Part shown: positions 1-11,093 of the stretch, piece by piece
Layout: every line of letters starts with the position of its first letter
Numbering within the stretch: position 1 is the first letter of the stretch
Source of the DNA: Biancaea sappan
Taxonomy: Eukaryota > Streptophyta > Magnoliopsida > Fabales > Fabaceae
Direction: 5' to 3'
Assembly (NCBI GenBank): GCA_037074585.1
Contig: CM073491.1
Location: 69,733,501 to 69,797,500 of the forward strand
Length of the DNA: 64,000 nt
Position numbers and translations under genes: made by a program
Notes under the pieces: model-generated
Told to the model about the DNA's origin: nothing
The model's input: only the letters and a program-made list of their open reading frames with translations
The model's database searches: none

Positions 1-648
1 ATTGTTTTCATACAGACACTGTTCATACATACAATACTATTCATATGTACAGTCACTATTCATATACAAATATTATTCATACATATGGATAATATTCGTA
101 CATACAGTCACTATTCATACATATGGATACTATTCATACGTACGGATACTATTCATACGTACAGTTACTATTCATATATATGGTTACTATTTATATATAC
201 GGGTACTATTCATACCAAAAATAAAGAATACAATCTGTAAAAGAGTACACCAGGTAAGTTCCCAGGAAAGAGTGGAGGGTCACACTGGACACACTTAAAA
301 ACCAGGTCTTTCCTTAGCTAGAACTTTTCTAGACATGTATTCTTCACAGTTTACATTCTATTTCAGTAATCAGAGAATCAAAATAACATATAAACAGCTA
401 AGGACAATTTTTCTGATGTGGAAGATCAGCCAAAGCCGCAACCACAGAGCATACTTAAGAAAATAACTTCTAAATTTGAAAGACATAGAAAGGGCATAGT
501 ATCCTTACCTAACCTGAAAAGGAAAGGCCCAAAATCTCAGAGGCCTAGCATTTGAGTAAGAGAAACTTAAGGAGAGAAGAAGAGAAGTTGAAGGTGTGAG
601 TTTAGAAGTGAAATGGAAGAGCCTATTTATAAGAAAAGTCAACGGTAC
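1..648 (-). mobile_element. Outer gypsy LTR, left part (interrupted)
   Basis: This stretch matches the last part (in + coordinates) of the two complete LTRs at 649-2685 and 7699-9752: the array of CATACGTA-type motifs, the block around 240-300, and the 600-640 block before the TATA-like signal. It stops at 648, where a complete element of the same family begins. The LTR resumes at 9753 after a second copy of GGTAC. By alignment the window opens about 1.15 kb inside this LTR. The outer copy is visibly more diverged from the two inner LTRs than they are from each other, so it was there first. Confidence 0.85.
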
Positions 649-2685
649 TGTCACGACCCATTTTCTAGGCACATGACCGGCACAATGATGAATATCCCAT
701 CACTGTAAGCCTTTCGATAAATTCTTCCCACAAGTAAAATCGTTAGTCATTATCTCTATATTCTCAAAATACCATTCCTTAATAAATACAAAGAAAATAC
801 ATCAGATTTTCTTAATTAAAAATAATAGATCCTCAGTACGAAATACATTATCATACTGAAATACAAGCCAAATACCAAACCTCTGACCTAGATGTCCTAG
901 ACGGTTACAGAGCAACATACTGTATAACAAAAGAAGGGCCTACCCGACAGCGGGAAGGTCCAACGTGATCTACTCCTCTAGCGGATGTACTTCGGTGGCA
1001 ACCTGATCTGAACAAAAAGTTTGTACAAACAGTGTGAGCTTTTAAACTCAGTGAGCAAATCGGCCTTGCGTTAATAAAATTCAAATACATCACCAGTCAT
1101 GCAAGCATATCTGAAGGCTCAAGCTCAACCAATAGACATAGTTAGAAATTACATACAAGAAAAATTCATCCAATTCAACAAACGATACTAGTACTCGTCA
1201 ATGGCAATATATCCCGGAGAGCGCACACAGGCCGGCTCACCAATTTTGTATTTTTCCGCCATGATGCACAACCTCATCCTCTTAGCTAGGGCGCCTCACG
1301 GATTTATCACCAATCCGGGCTATATCCCTACTGAGGGAATCGTTGTCTCCACACTCATTGGTCAAGACACCCTTTAACCTGGGTTTTCCGCCTTGCCATG
1401 AGAGGGGGTACTGTACCGCTCAATCACAATCAATAGTACAACAGTTCATATCATAATCAGAAGCACAATATAATACTCATCCATATAACAGGTATAGTAT
1501 ATAACTATATGATTCAAATTTCATATCATCATGAGATACTTGCTTTGTCTTATCCATACTTCTGGATTAATTATCTCATTATATTCGTCATTCTGAATCC
1601 AATTTCTCCCTATGAATCTTGGGAGTGTCCTACGACATACTTTTTATCACCAGTAATGCTAAAACTCTATTAAAACAGGGTCGTTTCACTCACCTGGATT
1701 CTGTACGAGTATCACTTCTCTAAATCGTTACGGACAAGAGTACGCAGGTGAATTTCAGTGTTCCGCTACAGAGATTTTCATGAAAGATTACAGAAAGTAC
1801 GTTAAGATCATTTTCGTACAGATACTGTTCATACGTATGGGTACTATTCATACGGTCACTATTCATATGTACGGGTACTATTCATACGGTCACTATTTAT
1901 ACGTATGGGTACTATTTATACCGGAAATACAGAATACAATCTGTAAAAGAGTACACCAGGTAAGTTCCCAGGAAAGAGTGGAGGGTCACACTGGACACAC
2001 TTAAAAACCAGGTCTTTCCTTAGCCAGAACTTTCCTAGACATGTATTCTCCACAGATTATATTCTATTTCGGTAATCAGAGAATCAAAATAACAGCTAAC
2101 GACAGTTTTTCTGATGTGGAAGATCGGCCAAAGCCGCAACCACAGAGCATACTTAAGAAAATAACTTCTAAAATTTGAAAGACATAGAAAGGGCATAGTA
2201 TCCTTACCTAAGCAAAAACGGAAAGGCCCAAAATCTCAGAAGCCTAGCGTCGGAGCAAGAGAAACTTAAGGAGGGAAGAAGAGAAGTTGAAGGTGTGAGT
2301 TTAGAAGTGAAATGGAAGGGCCTATTTATAGCAAAAGTCAAGGGTACTATTTGACACTATGCGCTAATAAAATATTCAATTTACTATTCATGAAAATGAC
2401 ATTTCTAATAATGCAGTTACTATTAGAAACTTTAAAGGGAAAACTATCCTTTCACCTTAAACCTTTAAGTTTTTTTTCAATTCAGTCCTTTCAATTTAGT
2501 CCCTGAGGGTATTTTTACACATAAAACGTCATTTTCTCCTACAAACTTCTTTCTAGTTTTCTCTTATAACCAAACCACATCTAGTATTTGACATTTTGAT
2601 TGTATAAATGAACAGTACCATATACGTAAATAGTAACAGTAGTTTGAAAACACGCATTTATATTTTATTTTTCATGGGTATTACA
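649..2685 (-). repeat. 3' LTR of the complete gypsy element
   Basis: 2037 bp, a near copy of 7699-9752. In element orientation it opens TGTAATACCC and closes GTCGTGACA. It lacks 17 bp present in the other LTR; the gap is bounded by TTAC on both sides, which suggests a small microhomology deletion. It holds the TATA-like signal (near 2314-2321), an internal minisatellite (1810-1925) and short reading frames that are products of that minisatellite. Confidence 0.93.
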
Positions 2686-2702
2686 TTATCACCCCCTTTA
2701 AG
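2686..2702 (-). promoter_or_regulatory. Polypurine tract of gypsy element
   Basis: On the minus strand a purine-rich run with five consecutive G ends directly against the TG that opens the 3' LTR. This is where plus-strand DNA synthesis is primed in LTR retrotransposons. Confidence 0.8.
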
Positions 2703-2730
2703 AAATTCGGTCCTCCGAATTTAAATTACC

Positions 2731-5700
2731 TCAAGTCGTAAAAAGATGGGGATATCTAGAACGCATGTCGGCCTCGGCTTCCCATGTGGCTTCTTCGTGA
2801 GTTTGATTCCTCCACAAAACCTTGACGGATGGAATCTCCTTAGATCGGAGTTTCTTTACTTGACTATCGAGGATAGCTACCGGTATCTCCTCGTATGACA
2901 AGTTTTCATCTACTAGGATAGAATCATTCTGAGAAGGGTGAAGTATGTGAGAAGGGTCATGAAGGTACTTCCTTAACATGGATACGTGAAAAACAGGGTG
3001 AATCCCTTCCAGATCCATAGGTAGGGCAAGCCGATAAGCCACTTTTCCCACTCGTTCTAGAATCTCATAAGGCCTGATGTATCTAGGACTCAACTTTCCT
3101 TTCCTTCCAAATCTCAACACACCTTTCATTGGAGAGACCTTAAGGAATACCATATCGCCGACTGAGAACTCCAAATCACGTCGTCTGTGGTCAGCGTATG
3201 CCTTTTGTCTACTTTGAGCTGCTCGCATCCTATCTTGTATTGTCTTAACCTTGGTTAGGGCATCCTGGGCCAAGTCAGGTCCTAATGCTTTCGCTTCACC
3301 TACCTCGAACCAACCGATCGGAGATCTGCAACGTCTCCCATACAAGGCCTCAAAGGGTGCCATCCCAATAGTGGCCTGGTAGCTGTTGTTATATGCGAAC
3401 TCTACAAGATACAAATGCTTTTCCCAGCTACCACTGAAATCTAGAATACAAGCTCGTAACATATCCTCTAGCGTCTGAATCGTCCGCTCTGACTGTCCGT
3501 CTGTCTGTGGGTGAAAAGCGGTACTAAGGTCCACTCGAGTACCTAATGCCTCCTGAAAACTTCTCCAGAAACGAGAGGTAAATTGAGGACCTCTATCAGA
3601 AATGATAGATATAGGTACTCCATGCAACTTTACTATTTCTTTAATATACAATTGTGCCAACGTTACTACACCATAAGTGGTTTTGACTGGAATGAAGTGT
3701 GCTGATTTGGTTAGTCGGTCAACAATGACCCAAACTGAGTCATAACCTCCTGTGGAACGAGGTAGACCAACAACAAAGTCCATCGTCACTCGTTCCCATT
3801 TCCATTCAGGAATCTCTAATCGTTGTAACGAGCCTCCTGGCTTTAGATGCTCAGCCTTAACCAGTTGACAGGTTAAACAACGAGACACAAATTCTACTAT
3901 GTCTTGTTTCATTCCTTTCCACCAGTAGATCTGTTTCAGATCCTGATACATCTTGGTGGCTCCTGGATGTACAGCATATGCAGCACGATGGCCTTCTTCC
4001 ATGATGTCTCGTCTAAGAGTTCCAACATGTGGTACACACAACCGTTGTTCAAAATGTAAGACTCCTGTATCGTCGAGTGTGAAACTATTCACTTCACCAA
4101 TCTTCACCTTTTCCATAATTTGGACAAGCTCAGGATCCTCCATTTGAGATATCCGTATCTGGTCAACAAGGGAAGATCTAGCCCTGATATGGGCTAAGAA
4201 TGATCCTGTCCTTGTAACCTCAAGAGTAGCACCTTTTGCTCTCATCTCTTGTAGTTCTTGGATCAAGGGTCTTTTTGTTACTGCTATATGGGCCAGACTA
4301 CCCATAGATTTTCGACTCAAGGCATCTGCTACCACGTTTGCTTTGCCTGGGTGGTAAAGAATATTGCAATCATAATCTTTTAGTAATTCTACCCATCTCC
4401 TCTGCCTCAAGTTTAAGTCCTTTTGGTCGAAAATATATTTTAGACTTTTATGGTCAGTGTAGATTTCGCAAGTTTCTCCGTATAGATAATGTCGCCATAT
4501 CTTTAAAGCGAAAACTACTGCTGCCATTTCCAGATCGTGGGTGGGGTAGTTTTGTTCATGTTTCTTAAGTTGTCTCGATGCATATGCCACTACCTGGCCA
4601 TGCTGCATGAGAACACATCCCAACCCTACTCTTGATGCATCGCAGTATACTGTAAAATCTCCTGGTCCTGAGGGTAAGACTAATACAGGTGCGGAGATTA
4701 ACCTTTTCTTGAGTTCTTGGAAGCTTTCTTCACAAGCGTCATCCCATTGGTACTTTACCCCTTTCCTAGTCAGTCGTGTGAGAGGGGCGGCTAACTGGGA
4801 AAAATTTTGGATGAAACGACGATAATATCCTGCCAATCCCAAGAAGCTGCGAATCTCCGTGACGGAGGTAGGTCTAGGCCACATTTTGACCGCTTCTACT
4901 TTGCTTGGGTCTGCTTGGATGCCATCTTTGGAGATTACATGTCCCAAGAAAGTTACACGATCAATCCAAAACTCGCATTTAGAGAATTTGGCGTACAATT
5001 GATGATCCCTCAATGTCTGCAACACAACACGAAGGTGTTGTTCGTGCTCTTCTGAAGTCTTTGAGTACACCAGAATGTCGTCTATAAAGACAATGACAAA
5101 TTTGTCTAAAAAGGATTTAAAAATCCTATTCATTAAATCCATGAAAGCAGCTGGTGCATTCGTTAATCCAAATGACATCACCAAGAACTCGTAGTGCCCA
5201 TATCTGGTACGGAAGGCTGTTTTAGACACATCCTCCTCCTTGATCTTGAGTTGGTGATAACCAGACCTCAAGTCAATCTTTGAAAAACACTTGGCTCCTT
5301 GAAGTTGATCGAAAAGGTCGTCGATGCGAGGCAACGGGTATTTATTTTTGATAGTTACCTTATTCAGTTGCCTGTAATCTATGCATAGTCTCATCGATCT
5401 GTCCTTCTTTTTCACGAACAGAACAGGAGCTCCCCAAGGTGAATAACTTGGCCTTATAAAGCCTTTGTCTAGCAAGTCCTGTAACTGAGTTTTTAACTCT
5501 TTTAATTCTGTTGGTGCCATTCTATAAGGGGGTATGGAGATTGGGCGAGTATCTGGTGCTAACTCTATCTGGAACTCAATCTCTCGATCTGGGGGTATAC
5601 CTGGTAGATCATCTGGGAAGACATCTACAAACTCCTGGACTACTGGAACGTCTTCTACTTTTAGTTCTTCTTTCTTAATATCTTTAACGAATGCCAAGTA
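2731..5700 (-). CDS. pol: gypsy pol: RT, RNase H, integrase, chromodomain-like tail
   Basis: An open frame of about 990 codons. In order: reverse transcriptase with the catalytic FIDD box near residue 204; RNase H opening with FTVYCDAS near 347 and containing YTDHKSLKY; integrase with the HHCC zinc region (HPGATKMYQDL ... CLTCQ, about 570-610) and a DDE core (VTMDF near 638, SDRGPQF near 699, DGQSE near 735); then a C-terminal FHVSMLRKY box and a chromodomain-like end (EEATWEAEADMRSRYPHLF). It is in frame with the upstream gag-pro and separated from it only by the TGA at 5701-5703, so it is not an independent gene. Catalytic residues are present in RT and IN. As it stands, pol can be made only by stop read-through. 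Confidence 0.93.
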   Translation of the reverse strand, partial: YLAFVKDIKKEELKVEDVPVVQEFVDVFPDDLPGIPPDREIEFQIELAPDTRPISIPPYRMAPTELKELKTQLQDLLDKGFIRPSYSPWGAPVLFVKKKDRSMRLCIDYRQLNKVTIKNKYPLPRIDDLFDQLQGAKCFSKIDLRSGYHQLKIKEEDVSKTAFRTRYGHYEFLVMSFGLTNAPAAFMDLMNRIFKSFLDKFVIVFIDDILVYSKTSEEHEQHLRVVLQTLRDHQLYAKFSKCEFWIDRVTFLGHVISKDGIQADPSKVEAVKMWPRPTSVTEIRSFLGLAGYYRRFIQNFSQLAAPLTRLTRKGVKYQWDDACEESFQELKKRLISAPVLVLPSGPGDFTVYCDASRVGLGCVLMQHGQVVAYASRQLKKHEQNYPTHDLEMAAVVFALKIWRHYLYGETCEIYTDHKSLKYIFDQKDLNLRQRRWVELLKDYDCNILYHPGKANVVADALSRKSMGSLAHIAVTKRPLIQELQEMRAKGATLEVTRTGSFLAHIRARSSLVDQIRISQMEDPELVQIMEKVKIGEVNSFTLDDTGVLHFEQRLCVPHVGTLRRDIMEEGHRAAYAVHPGATKMYQDLKQIYWWKGMKQDIVEFVSRCLTCQLVKAEHLKPGGSLQRLEIPEWKWERVTMDFVVGLPRSTGGYDSVWVIVDRLTKSAHFIPVKTTYGVVTLAQLYIKEIVKLHGVPISIISDRGPQFTSRFWRSFQEALGTRVDLSTAFHPQTDGQSERTIQTLEDMLRACILDFSGSWEKHLYLVEFAYNNSYQATIGMAPFEALYGRRCRSPIGWFEVGEAKALGPDLAQDALTKVKTIQDRMRAAQSRQKAYADHRRRDLEFSVGDMVFLKVSPMKGVLRFGRKGKLSPRYIRPYEILERVGKVAYRLALPMDLEGIHPVFHVSMLRKYLHDPSHILHPSQNDSILVDENLSYEEIPVAILDSQVKKLRSKEIPSVKVLWRNQTHEEATWEAEADMRSRYPHLFTT

Positions 5701-7485
5701 TCATTTACAGCCCTTTCGCAATAAACGTTGGGCACACATTAAAGATATAAGATTCCCAGAAATTTCACTCCGTTCACCATGAAATACGAAAGAAGGCTCC
5801 CCCGGAATATTAAATTTAACTATCTTATTATAGCAATCCAGGGTGGCATGACAAGATGCCAGCCAATCCATGCCCAAGATGACATCAAAGTCTGTCATAT
5901 CTAACAGCATTAGGTCTACTGTTGTATTTATTTCTCCGACTCTTACCTTGCAAGCTCGATAGCCTCGTTCTATTAGTAAGGTGCCTCCAGTAGGCGTAGT
6001 TACTAAAAACGGACATTCTAATCTAACAACTTTTTGCTTAAAGTTCTTAGCAAAGAATGGTGACACATAGGAATGCGTAGAGCTTGAGTCAAACAAAACA
6101 TGTGCAAAATTTGATTCAATCAGAAGAGTACCTGCTACCACCGTATTAGACGCCTGAGCATCTTGACGGGTTAAAGCGAATACTCGAGCGTTCCCTCGGC
6201 CTGCTGAAGCCTGCCCTCGACCACCTTGTCCTCTGCCAGCACTTCTTCCGATTCCATTGCCTCCTACAGTTACAGGGGATCTGTTGGCAACAGTAGCCTC
6301 TGATTGATTAGGGCGTACTGACCCTTGGCCAGATCTCGTGTAGAGTTGGGGGCAATCTCTTTTGATGTGGCCCTGTTGACCACATTGGTAACAGACCCTA
6401 GTGTTGTTGTTGACAAAACAAGCTCCGAAGTGATTTCTTTCACATTTAGAGCACCAGGGCCTTTGTTGACCCCCTGTACCACTTTGTTGACGCTGTGGTG
6501 CACTAGCAGTAGAGGCTGCACGTCCAGAACTCTCTCCGTGGTAGCGTGATTTCTCATCTTGCTTCCTCTTTCTTTTGTTATTCCATTTTTCTTTTTGCAT
6601 ATCTCTTTCTTCCATCATACGGGCGATGTCGACGGCTTCTGTGTAAAATGAAAAATCTCGTATTTTCGATCCCACCCTGTCAAATAAAGACTCTCGAAGG
6701 CCTTTAATAAATCGTCGGATCTTTTCTTTCTCAGTTAGGACCATGTGAGTAGCATATTCAGACAACTCTATAAACAGATTGTCGTATTCATCGACGGTTC
6801 GTGATCCTTGCCGGAGTGCCTCAAACTCATTCATCTTTACTTCTCGTATACTCTCCGGAATAAATTGTTCTCGAAAAATTCTTTTAAAGTCATTCCATTT
6901 AATGGGTGGGGCATTTCTGGCCATGCCCTTCTTCCATGTTCGCCACCAGCGGTCGGCCTTACCTCTTAACTGAAAGGTAACAAGGGTTACTTTTCGAGGT
7001 TCAGGGCATTCTAACGTGTCAAGGATTTTCTCACAGTCATCTAGAAAACGTTGTGGGTCTTCATTAACATCTCCTGCAAAGGTTGGCGGATTCAGCTTCA
7101 TAAATTCTGAGATTTTGACCTCTGTACCTACCCAATCCTGAGGAGGGGGTGGAGGTGGCATCTGGTCTGTCTCTTGTACTTTTGCAGCATGTACTGATGC
7201 CTGTGAGCCATCTTCAGATGATTGTCCTATCAAAAGTTCCTTTAGCCCATTCACCTCGTTCTGCATTGCAGCTAATGCTTCCATCACTACAGTCGCGTCA
7301 ATTTGTGATGGTTCTCCAGCATTTCTTCCAGGGTTTTCAGTGGATATTTCTCTGTTTTGTGCATGGTTATCTTCTGCACGATTAGGCATCTCCAGTCTTG
7401 CATTTGCTGACTGAGCAGCTGGAGGGACCAAGGCCCTGCCAGATCTTGTGCGGATTCCAGAAGCGTTTGATTTTCTTGGTGCCAT
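5701..7485 (-). CDS. gag: gypsy gag-protease
   Basis: 594 residues. A basic N-terminus (MAPRKSNASGIRTRSG) is followed by a retrotransposon gag (capsid) domain at about 130-240, a CCHC nucleic-acid knuckle (CYQCGQQGHIKRDC, near 364-377), and a retropepsin-like domain. The expected D-S/T-G active site appears near residue 465 as VLFDSSSTHSY, so the third residue is Ser rather than Gly; this probably impairs the protease. A TGA at 5701-5703 ends the frame just after RLLRKGCK, where relatives read on into RT. The frame opens shortly inside the primer-binding site, as expected. Confidence 0.92.
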   Translation of the reverse strand: MAPRKSNASGIRTRSGRALVPPAAQSANARLEMPNRAEDNHAQNREISTENPGRNAGEPSQIDATVVMEALAAMQNEVNGLKELLIGQSSEDGSQASVHAAKVQETDQMPPPPPPQDWVGTEVKISEFMKLNPPTFAGDVNEDPQRFLDDCEKILDTLECPEPRKVTLVTFQLRGKADRWWRTWKKGMARNAPPIKWNDFKRIFREQFIPESIREVKMNEFEALRQGSRTVDEYDNLFIELSEYATHMVLTEKEKIRRFIKGLRESLFDRVGSKIRDFSFYTEAVDIARMMEERDMQKEKWNNKRKRKQDEKSRYHGESSGRAASTASAPQRQQSGTGGQQRPWCSKCERNHFGACFVNNNTRVCYQCGQQGHIKRDCPQLYTRSGQGSVRPNQSEATVANRSPVTVGGNGIGRSAGRGQGGRGQASAGRGNARVFALTRQDAQASNTVVAGTLLIESNFAHVLFDSSSTHSYVSPFFAKNFKQKVVRLECPFLVTTPTGGTLLIERGYRACKVRVGEINTTVDLMLLDMTDFDVILGMDWLASCHATLDCYNKIVKFNIPGEPSFVFHGERSEISGNLISLMCAQRLLRKGCK

Positions 7486-7682
7486 CTAAACTTATTCTAC
7501 AATTAAGAATAATATATATCGTCACTATTATGCTTCAAGTAAAGACACGAAAGAAATGGATTTTAATCTCTACAGGGCTTTTGGTGGATCTTCATCCTAT
7601 GGTCGTGCTGTAGTCACGACAATAGGGGAAGGCCCACTAAAGACACCTTGCTCTGTAATCACTAGGAGACCTAACAACCTAT

Positions 7683-7695
7683 GATCTGATACCAA
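7683..7695 (-). promoter_or_regulatory. Primer-binding site, initiator tRNA-Met type
   Basis: On the minus strand TTGGTATCAGATC lies 3 bases inside the 5' LTR. It matches TGGTATCAGAGC, the complement of the 3' end of plant initiator tRNA-Met, with a mismatch near its end. This fixes the element's orientation. Confidence 0.85.
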
Positions 7696-7698
7696 CTT

Positions 7699-9752
7699 TG
7701 TCACGACCCATTTTCTAGGCACATGACCGGCACAATGATGAATATCCCATCACTGTAAGCCTTTCGATAAATTCTTCCCACAAGTAAAATCGTTAGTCAT
7801 TATCTCTATATTCTCAAAATACCATTCCTTAATAAATACAAAGAAAATACATCAGATTTTCTTAATTAAAAATAATAGATCCTCAGTACGAAATACATTA
7901 TCATACTGAAATACAAGCTAAATACCAAACCCCTGACCTAGATGTCCTAGACGGTTACAGAGCAACATACTGTATAACAAAAGAAGGGCCTACCCGACAG
8001 CGGGAAGGTCCAACGTGATCTACTCCTCTAGCGAATGTACTTCGGCGGCAACCTGATCTGAACAAAAAGTTTGTACAAACAGTGTGAGCTTTTAAACTCA
8101 GTGAGCAAATCGGCCTTGCGTTAATAAAATTCAAATACATCACCAGTCATGCAAGCATATCCGAAGGCTCAAGCTCAACCAATAGACATAGTTAGAAATT
8201 ACATACAAGAAAAATTCATCCAATTCAACAAACGATACTAGTACTCGTCAATGGCAATATATCCCGGAGAGCGCACACAGGCCGGCTCACCAATTTTGTA
8301 TTTTTCCGCCATGATGCACAACCTCATCCTCTTAGCTAGGGCGCCTCACGGATTTATCACCAATCCGGGCTATATCCCTACTGAGGGAATCGTTGTCTCC
8401 ACACTCATTGGTCAAGACACCCTTTAACCCGGGTTTTCCGCCTTGCCGTGAGAGGGGGTACTGTACCGCTCAATCACAATCAATAGTACAACAGTTCATA
8501 TCATAATCAGAAGCACAATATAATACTCATCCATATAACAGGTATAATATATAACTATATGATTCAAATTTCATATCATCATGAGATACTTGCTTTGTCT
8601 TATCCATACTTCTGGATTAATTATCTCATTATATTCGTCATTCTGAATCCAATTTCTCCCTATGAATCTTGGGAGTGTCCTACGACATACTTTTTATCAC
8701 CAGTAATGCTAAAACTCTATTAAAACAGGGTCGTTTCACTCACCTGGATTCCGTACGAGTATCACTTCTCTAAATCGTTACGGACAAGAGTACGCAGGTG
8801 AATTTCAGTGTTCCGCTACAGAGATTTTCATGAAAGATTACAGAAAGTACGTTAAGATCATTTTCGTACAGATACTGTTCATACGTATGGGTACTATTCA
8901 TACGGTCACTATTCATACGTACGGGTACTATTCATACTGTCACTATTTATACGTACGGGTACTATTCATACCGGAAATACAGAATACAATCTGTAAAAGA
9001 GTACACCAGGTAAGTTCCCAGGAAAGAGTGGAGGGTCACACTGGACACACTTAAAAACTAGGTCTTTCCTTAGCCAGAACTTTTCTAGACATGTATTCTC
9101 CACAGATTATATTCTATTTCGGTAATCAGAGAATCAAAATAACAGCTAACGACAGTTTTTCTGATGTGGAAGATCGGCCAAAGCCGCAACCACAGAGCAT
9201 ACTTAAGAAAATAACTTCTAAAATTTGAAAGACATAGAAAGGGTATAGTATCCTTACCTAAGCAAAAACGGAAAGGCCCAAAATCTCAGAAGCCTAGCGT
9301 CGGAGCAAGAGAAACTTAAGGAGGGAAGAAGAGAAGTTGAAGGTGTGAGTTTAGAAGTGAAATGGAAGGGCCTATTTATAGCAAAAGTCAAGGGTACTAT
9401 TTGATACTATGCGCTAATAAAATATTCAATTTACTATTCATGAAAATGACATTTCTAATAATGCAGTTACTGTGCACCTTTATTTACTATTAGAAACTTT
9501 AAAGGGAAAACTATCCTTTCACCTTAAACCTTTAAGTTTCTTTTCAATTCAATCCTTTCAATTTAGTCCCTGAGGGTATTTTTACACATAAAACGTCATT
9601 TTCTCCTACAAACTTCTTTCTAGTTTTCTCTTATAACCAAACCACATCTAGTATTTGACATTTTGATTGTATAAATGAACAGTACCATATACGTAAATAG
9701 TAACAGTAGTTTGAAAACACGCATTTATATTTTATTTTTCATGGGTATTACA
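7699..9752 (-). repeat. 5' LTR of the complete gypsy element
   Basis: 2054 bp, the longer of the two sister LTRs. It carries the TATA-like promoter at 9373-9380, the motif array at about 8870-8970, and a poly(A)/R region that I cannot delimit. It begins next to the primer site at 7699 and ends at 9752 against the GGTAC duplication. Confidence 0.93.
9373..9380 (-). promoter_or_regulatory. TATA box of gypsy LTR
   Basis: TATAAATA on the minus strand, followed by a pyrimidine-rich leader rich in CTTC. The same box occurs near 2314 in the sister LTR and near 15402 in the plus-strand solo LTR. Its conservation in three family copies supports it as the LTR promoter. Confidence 0.6.
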
Positions 9753-10185
9753 GGTACTATTTATCACTATGTACTAATAAAATATTCAATTTACTATTCA
9801 TAAAAATGACATTTTTAATAAAATAATCTACGTTAATCATTTACGGTTACTGTACAAATTTCGGAAAAGTCGCAGGCGGCTTACTATTGAAAAACTTAAG
9901 GGGAAAACTATCATTTCACCTTAAACCTTTAAGTTTCTTTTCAATTCAGTCCTTTCACTTTAGTCTCTGAGGGTATTTTTACACATAAAACGTCATTTTC
10001 TCTCACGAACTTCTTTCTAGTTTTCTCTTATGACCAAACCACATCTAGTACTTGACATTTCGATTGTATAAATGAACAGTACCATATACATAAATAGTAT
10101 TATACGGGTGAATAGTACTGTATACTGAAATAGTAACAGTAGTTTGTAAACAAATATTTATATTTTATTTTTCATGGGTATTACA
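9753..10185 (-). mobile_element. Outer gypsy LTR, right part
   Basis: It resumes the LTR interrupted at 648, starting with the second GGTAC (9753-9757), and ends with the family terminus GGGTATTACA at 10185. The sequence to the right is not a polypurine tract, so 10185 is the outer edge of a 5' LTR or of a solo LTR. It lacks the 17-bp difference seen between the inner LTRs and has its own substitutions and a short inserted block at about 9830-9890. Confidence 0.85.
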
Positions 10186-10655
10186 CCCTCAATCAATTTT
10201 GAAAAACAATGGGTGGTTTTGAAGAAGTCATTTTCGAAAAATTAGGATAAAAAACAGTTTTTAAAAAATCTTAGATCTCCCAAATCCCTCGATGAAAACC
10301 CCTCGTTTTTTAGTATGTTATTCGAATAATAGCATAAAACAGAAACCCCAAATCAATTTCGAAAGATATAGGTTGTTTTGAGAGAAATCGAAATCGAAGA
10401 AAACTTAGGGAAAACGAAAACGAAAAAATTGTTTGATCTCTCTCAACCGTTGTTCAAACCCTCTGATTTTCACTTATGTGATTTTCATAAATTTTTTGAA
10501 TCAAAGCCTTAAAACAATTTCAAGATTAACCTAATAAATTAGGGCAAACGAAATTTGTTTTAAAATTAGGGTTTAGGGAATTGCGAAAATCAGAAAAAAA
10601 AAAAAAGACTAATTAATAGCCATAGTATGTACTTACAACCAGGCTCTGATACCAT
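10186..10655 (-). mobile_element. Copia-type leader, interrupted
   Basis: Between the outer gypsy LTR and the copia 5' LTR, read on the minus strand, lie 470 bases of AT-rich leader with no reading frame. The primer site TGGTATCAGAGCC (plus coordinates 10642-10654) adjoins the LTR. The rest of the element is not seen: the gypsy insertion cut it, and any remainder would lie left of the window. Confidence 0.7.
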
Positions 10656-11093
10656 TGAAGGAATTAATGGATTAATTTCTGATCCTAGATCGGTGTAGAT
10701 ACAAACTATAACATATTAAATAACAGGATATAAAAGATGAATTAGAACGTGTACCTAGTATTATCGCGGTATCCATCTCCAACAAAAGAACAGAGGGAAT
10801 TTTTTTGAGTTATGTGAGAGTGGTACTACTCTCTATCTGATAAGTATTCTGTCTAGGGTTGGACTGATTAATGGGAGGCCAGTCTATTTATTATCATATG
10901 AGAGCAGGGACTTCTCAACATGCTATGTGATCGGCCCAACCCATCACGGGCCACTCACAATATAAAGGCCCAATTATAATATTCAAATATTAAAGGCTAT
11001 ATATTAGAATAATATAATTAATATGTCAATGATATTTAATAATTGATTAATGCTAATCCAAAATAGGATATATATATTATTTAAAATTCAACA
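10656..11093 (-). repeat. Copia-type 5' LTR (438 bp)
   Basis: In element orientation it opens TGTTGAATTT and closes TTCCTTCA directly next to a good initiator-tRNA-Met primer site. Size and ends suit a Ty1/copia LTR. Its outer edge abuts TATCG within a Helitron-derived RPA-like fragment. The paralogous sequence at about 20830 reads through this point, so the LTR interrupted that fragment. Confidence 0.8.

Larger units (their letters stand above)
649..9752 (-). mobile_element. Complete Ty3/gypsy element, Tekay-like chromovirus
   Basis: A complete LTR retrotransposon read on the minus strand. It has LTRs at 7699-9752 (5') and 649-2685 (3'), a primer site at 7683-7695, gag-pro (5701-7485), pol (2731-5700), and a polypurine tract at 2686-2702. 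Both LTRs begin TG and end CA. GGTAC flanks both sides (644-648 and 9753-9757), the 5-bp target duplication usual for this class. The domain order PR-RT-RH-IN plus a C-terminal chromodomain-like segment points to a chromovirus, probably the Tekay clade. The LTRs differ by scattered substitutions and one 17-bp gap near 2419/9472, so insertion is fairly recent. One in-frame stop separates gag-pro from pol. Confidence 0.95.

Noticed and set aside
905..1093. 62-codon minus-strand frame, repeated at 7955-8143
   Set aside because: It occurs at the same place in both LTRs of the gypsy element and has no domain; it is LTR sequence, not a gene.
1780..2004. 74-codon plus-strand frame rich in Tyr, His and Ile (also at 2-298, 8830-9054 and 15797-16012)
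   Set aside because: A direct product of the CATACGTA motif array in the LTRs; antisense to the element and different in each copy.
10642..10654. tRNA-like fragment
   Set aside because: It is the copia primer-binding site, complementary to the tRNA 3' end only; no tRNA gene is present.
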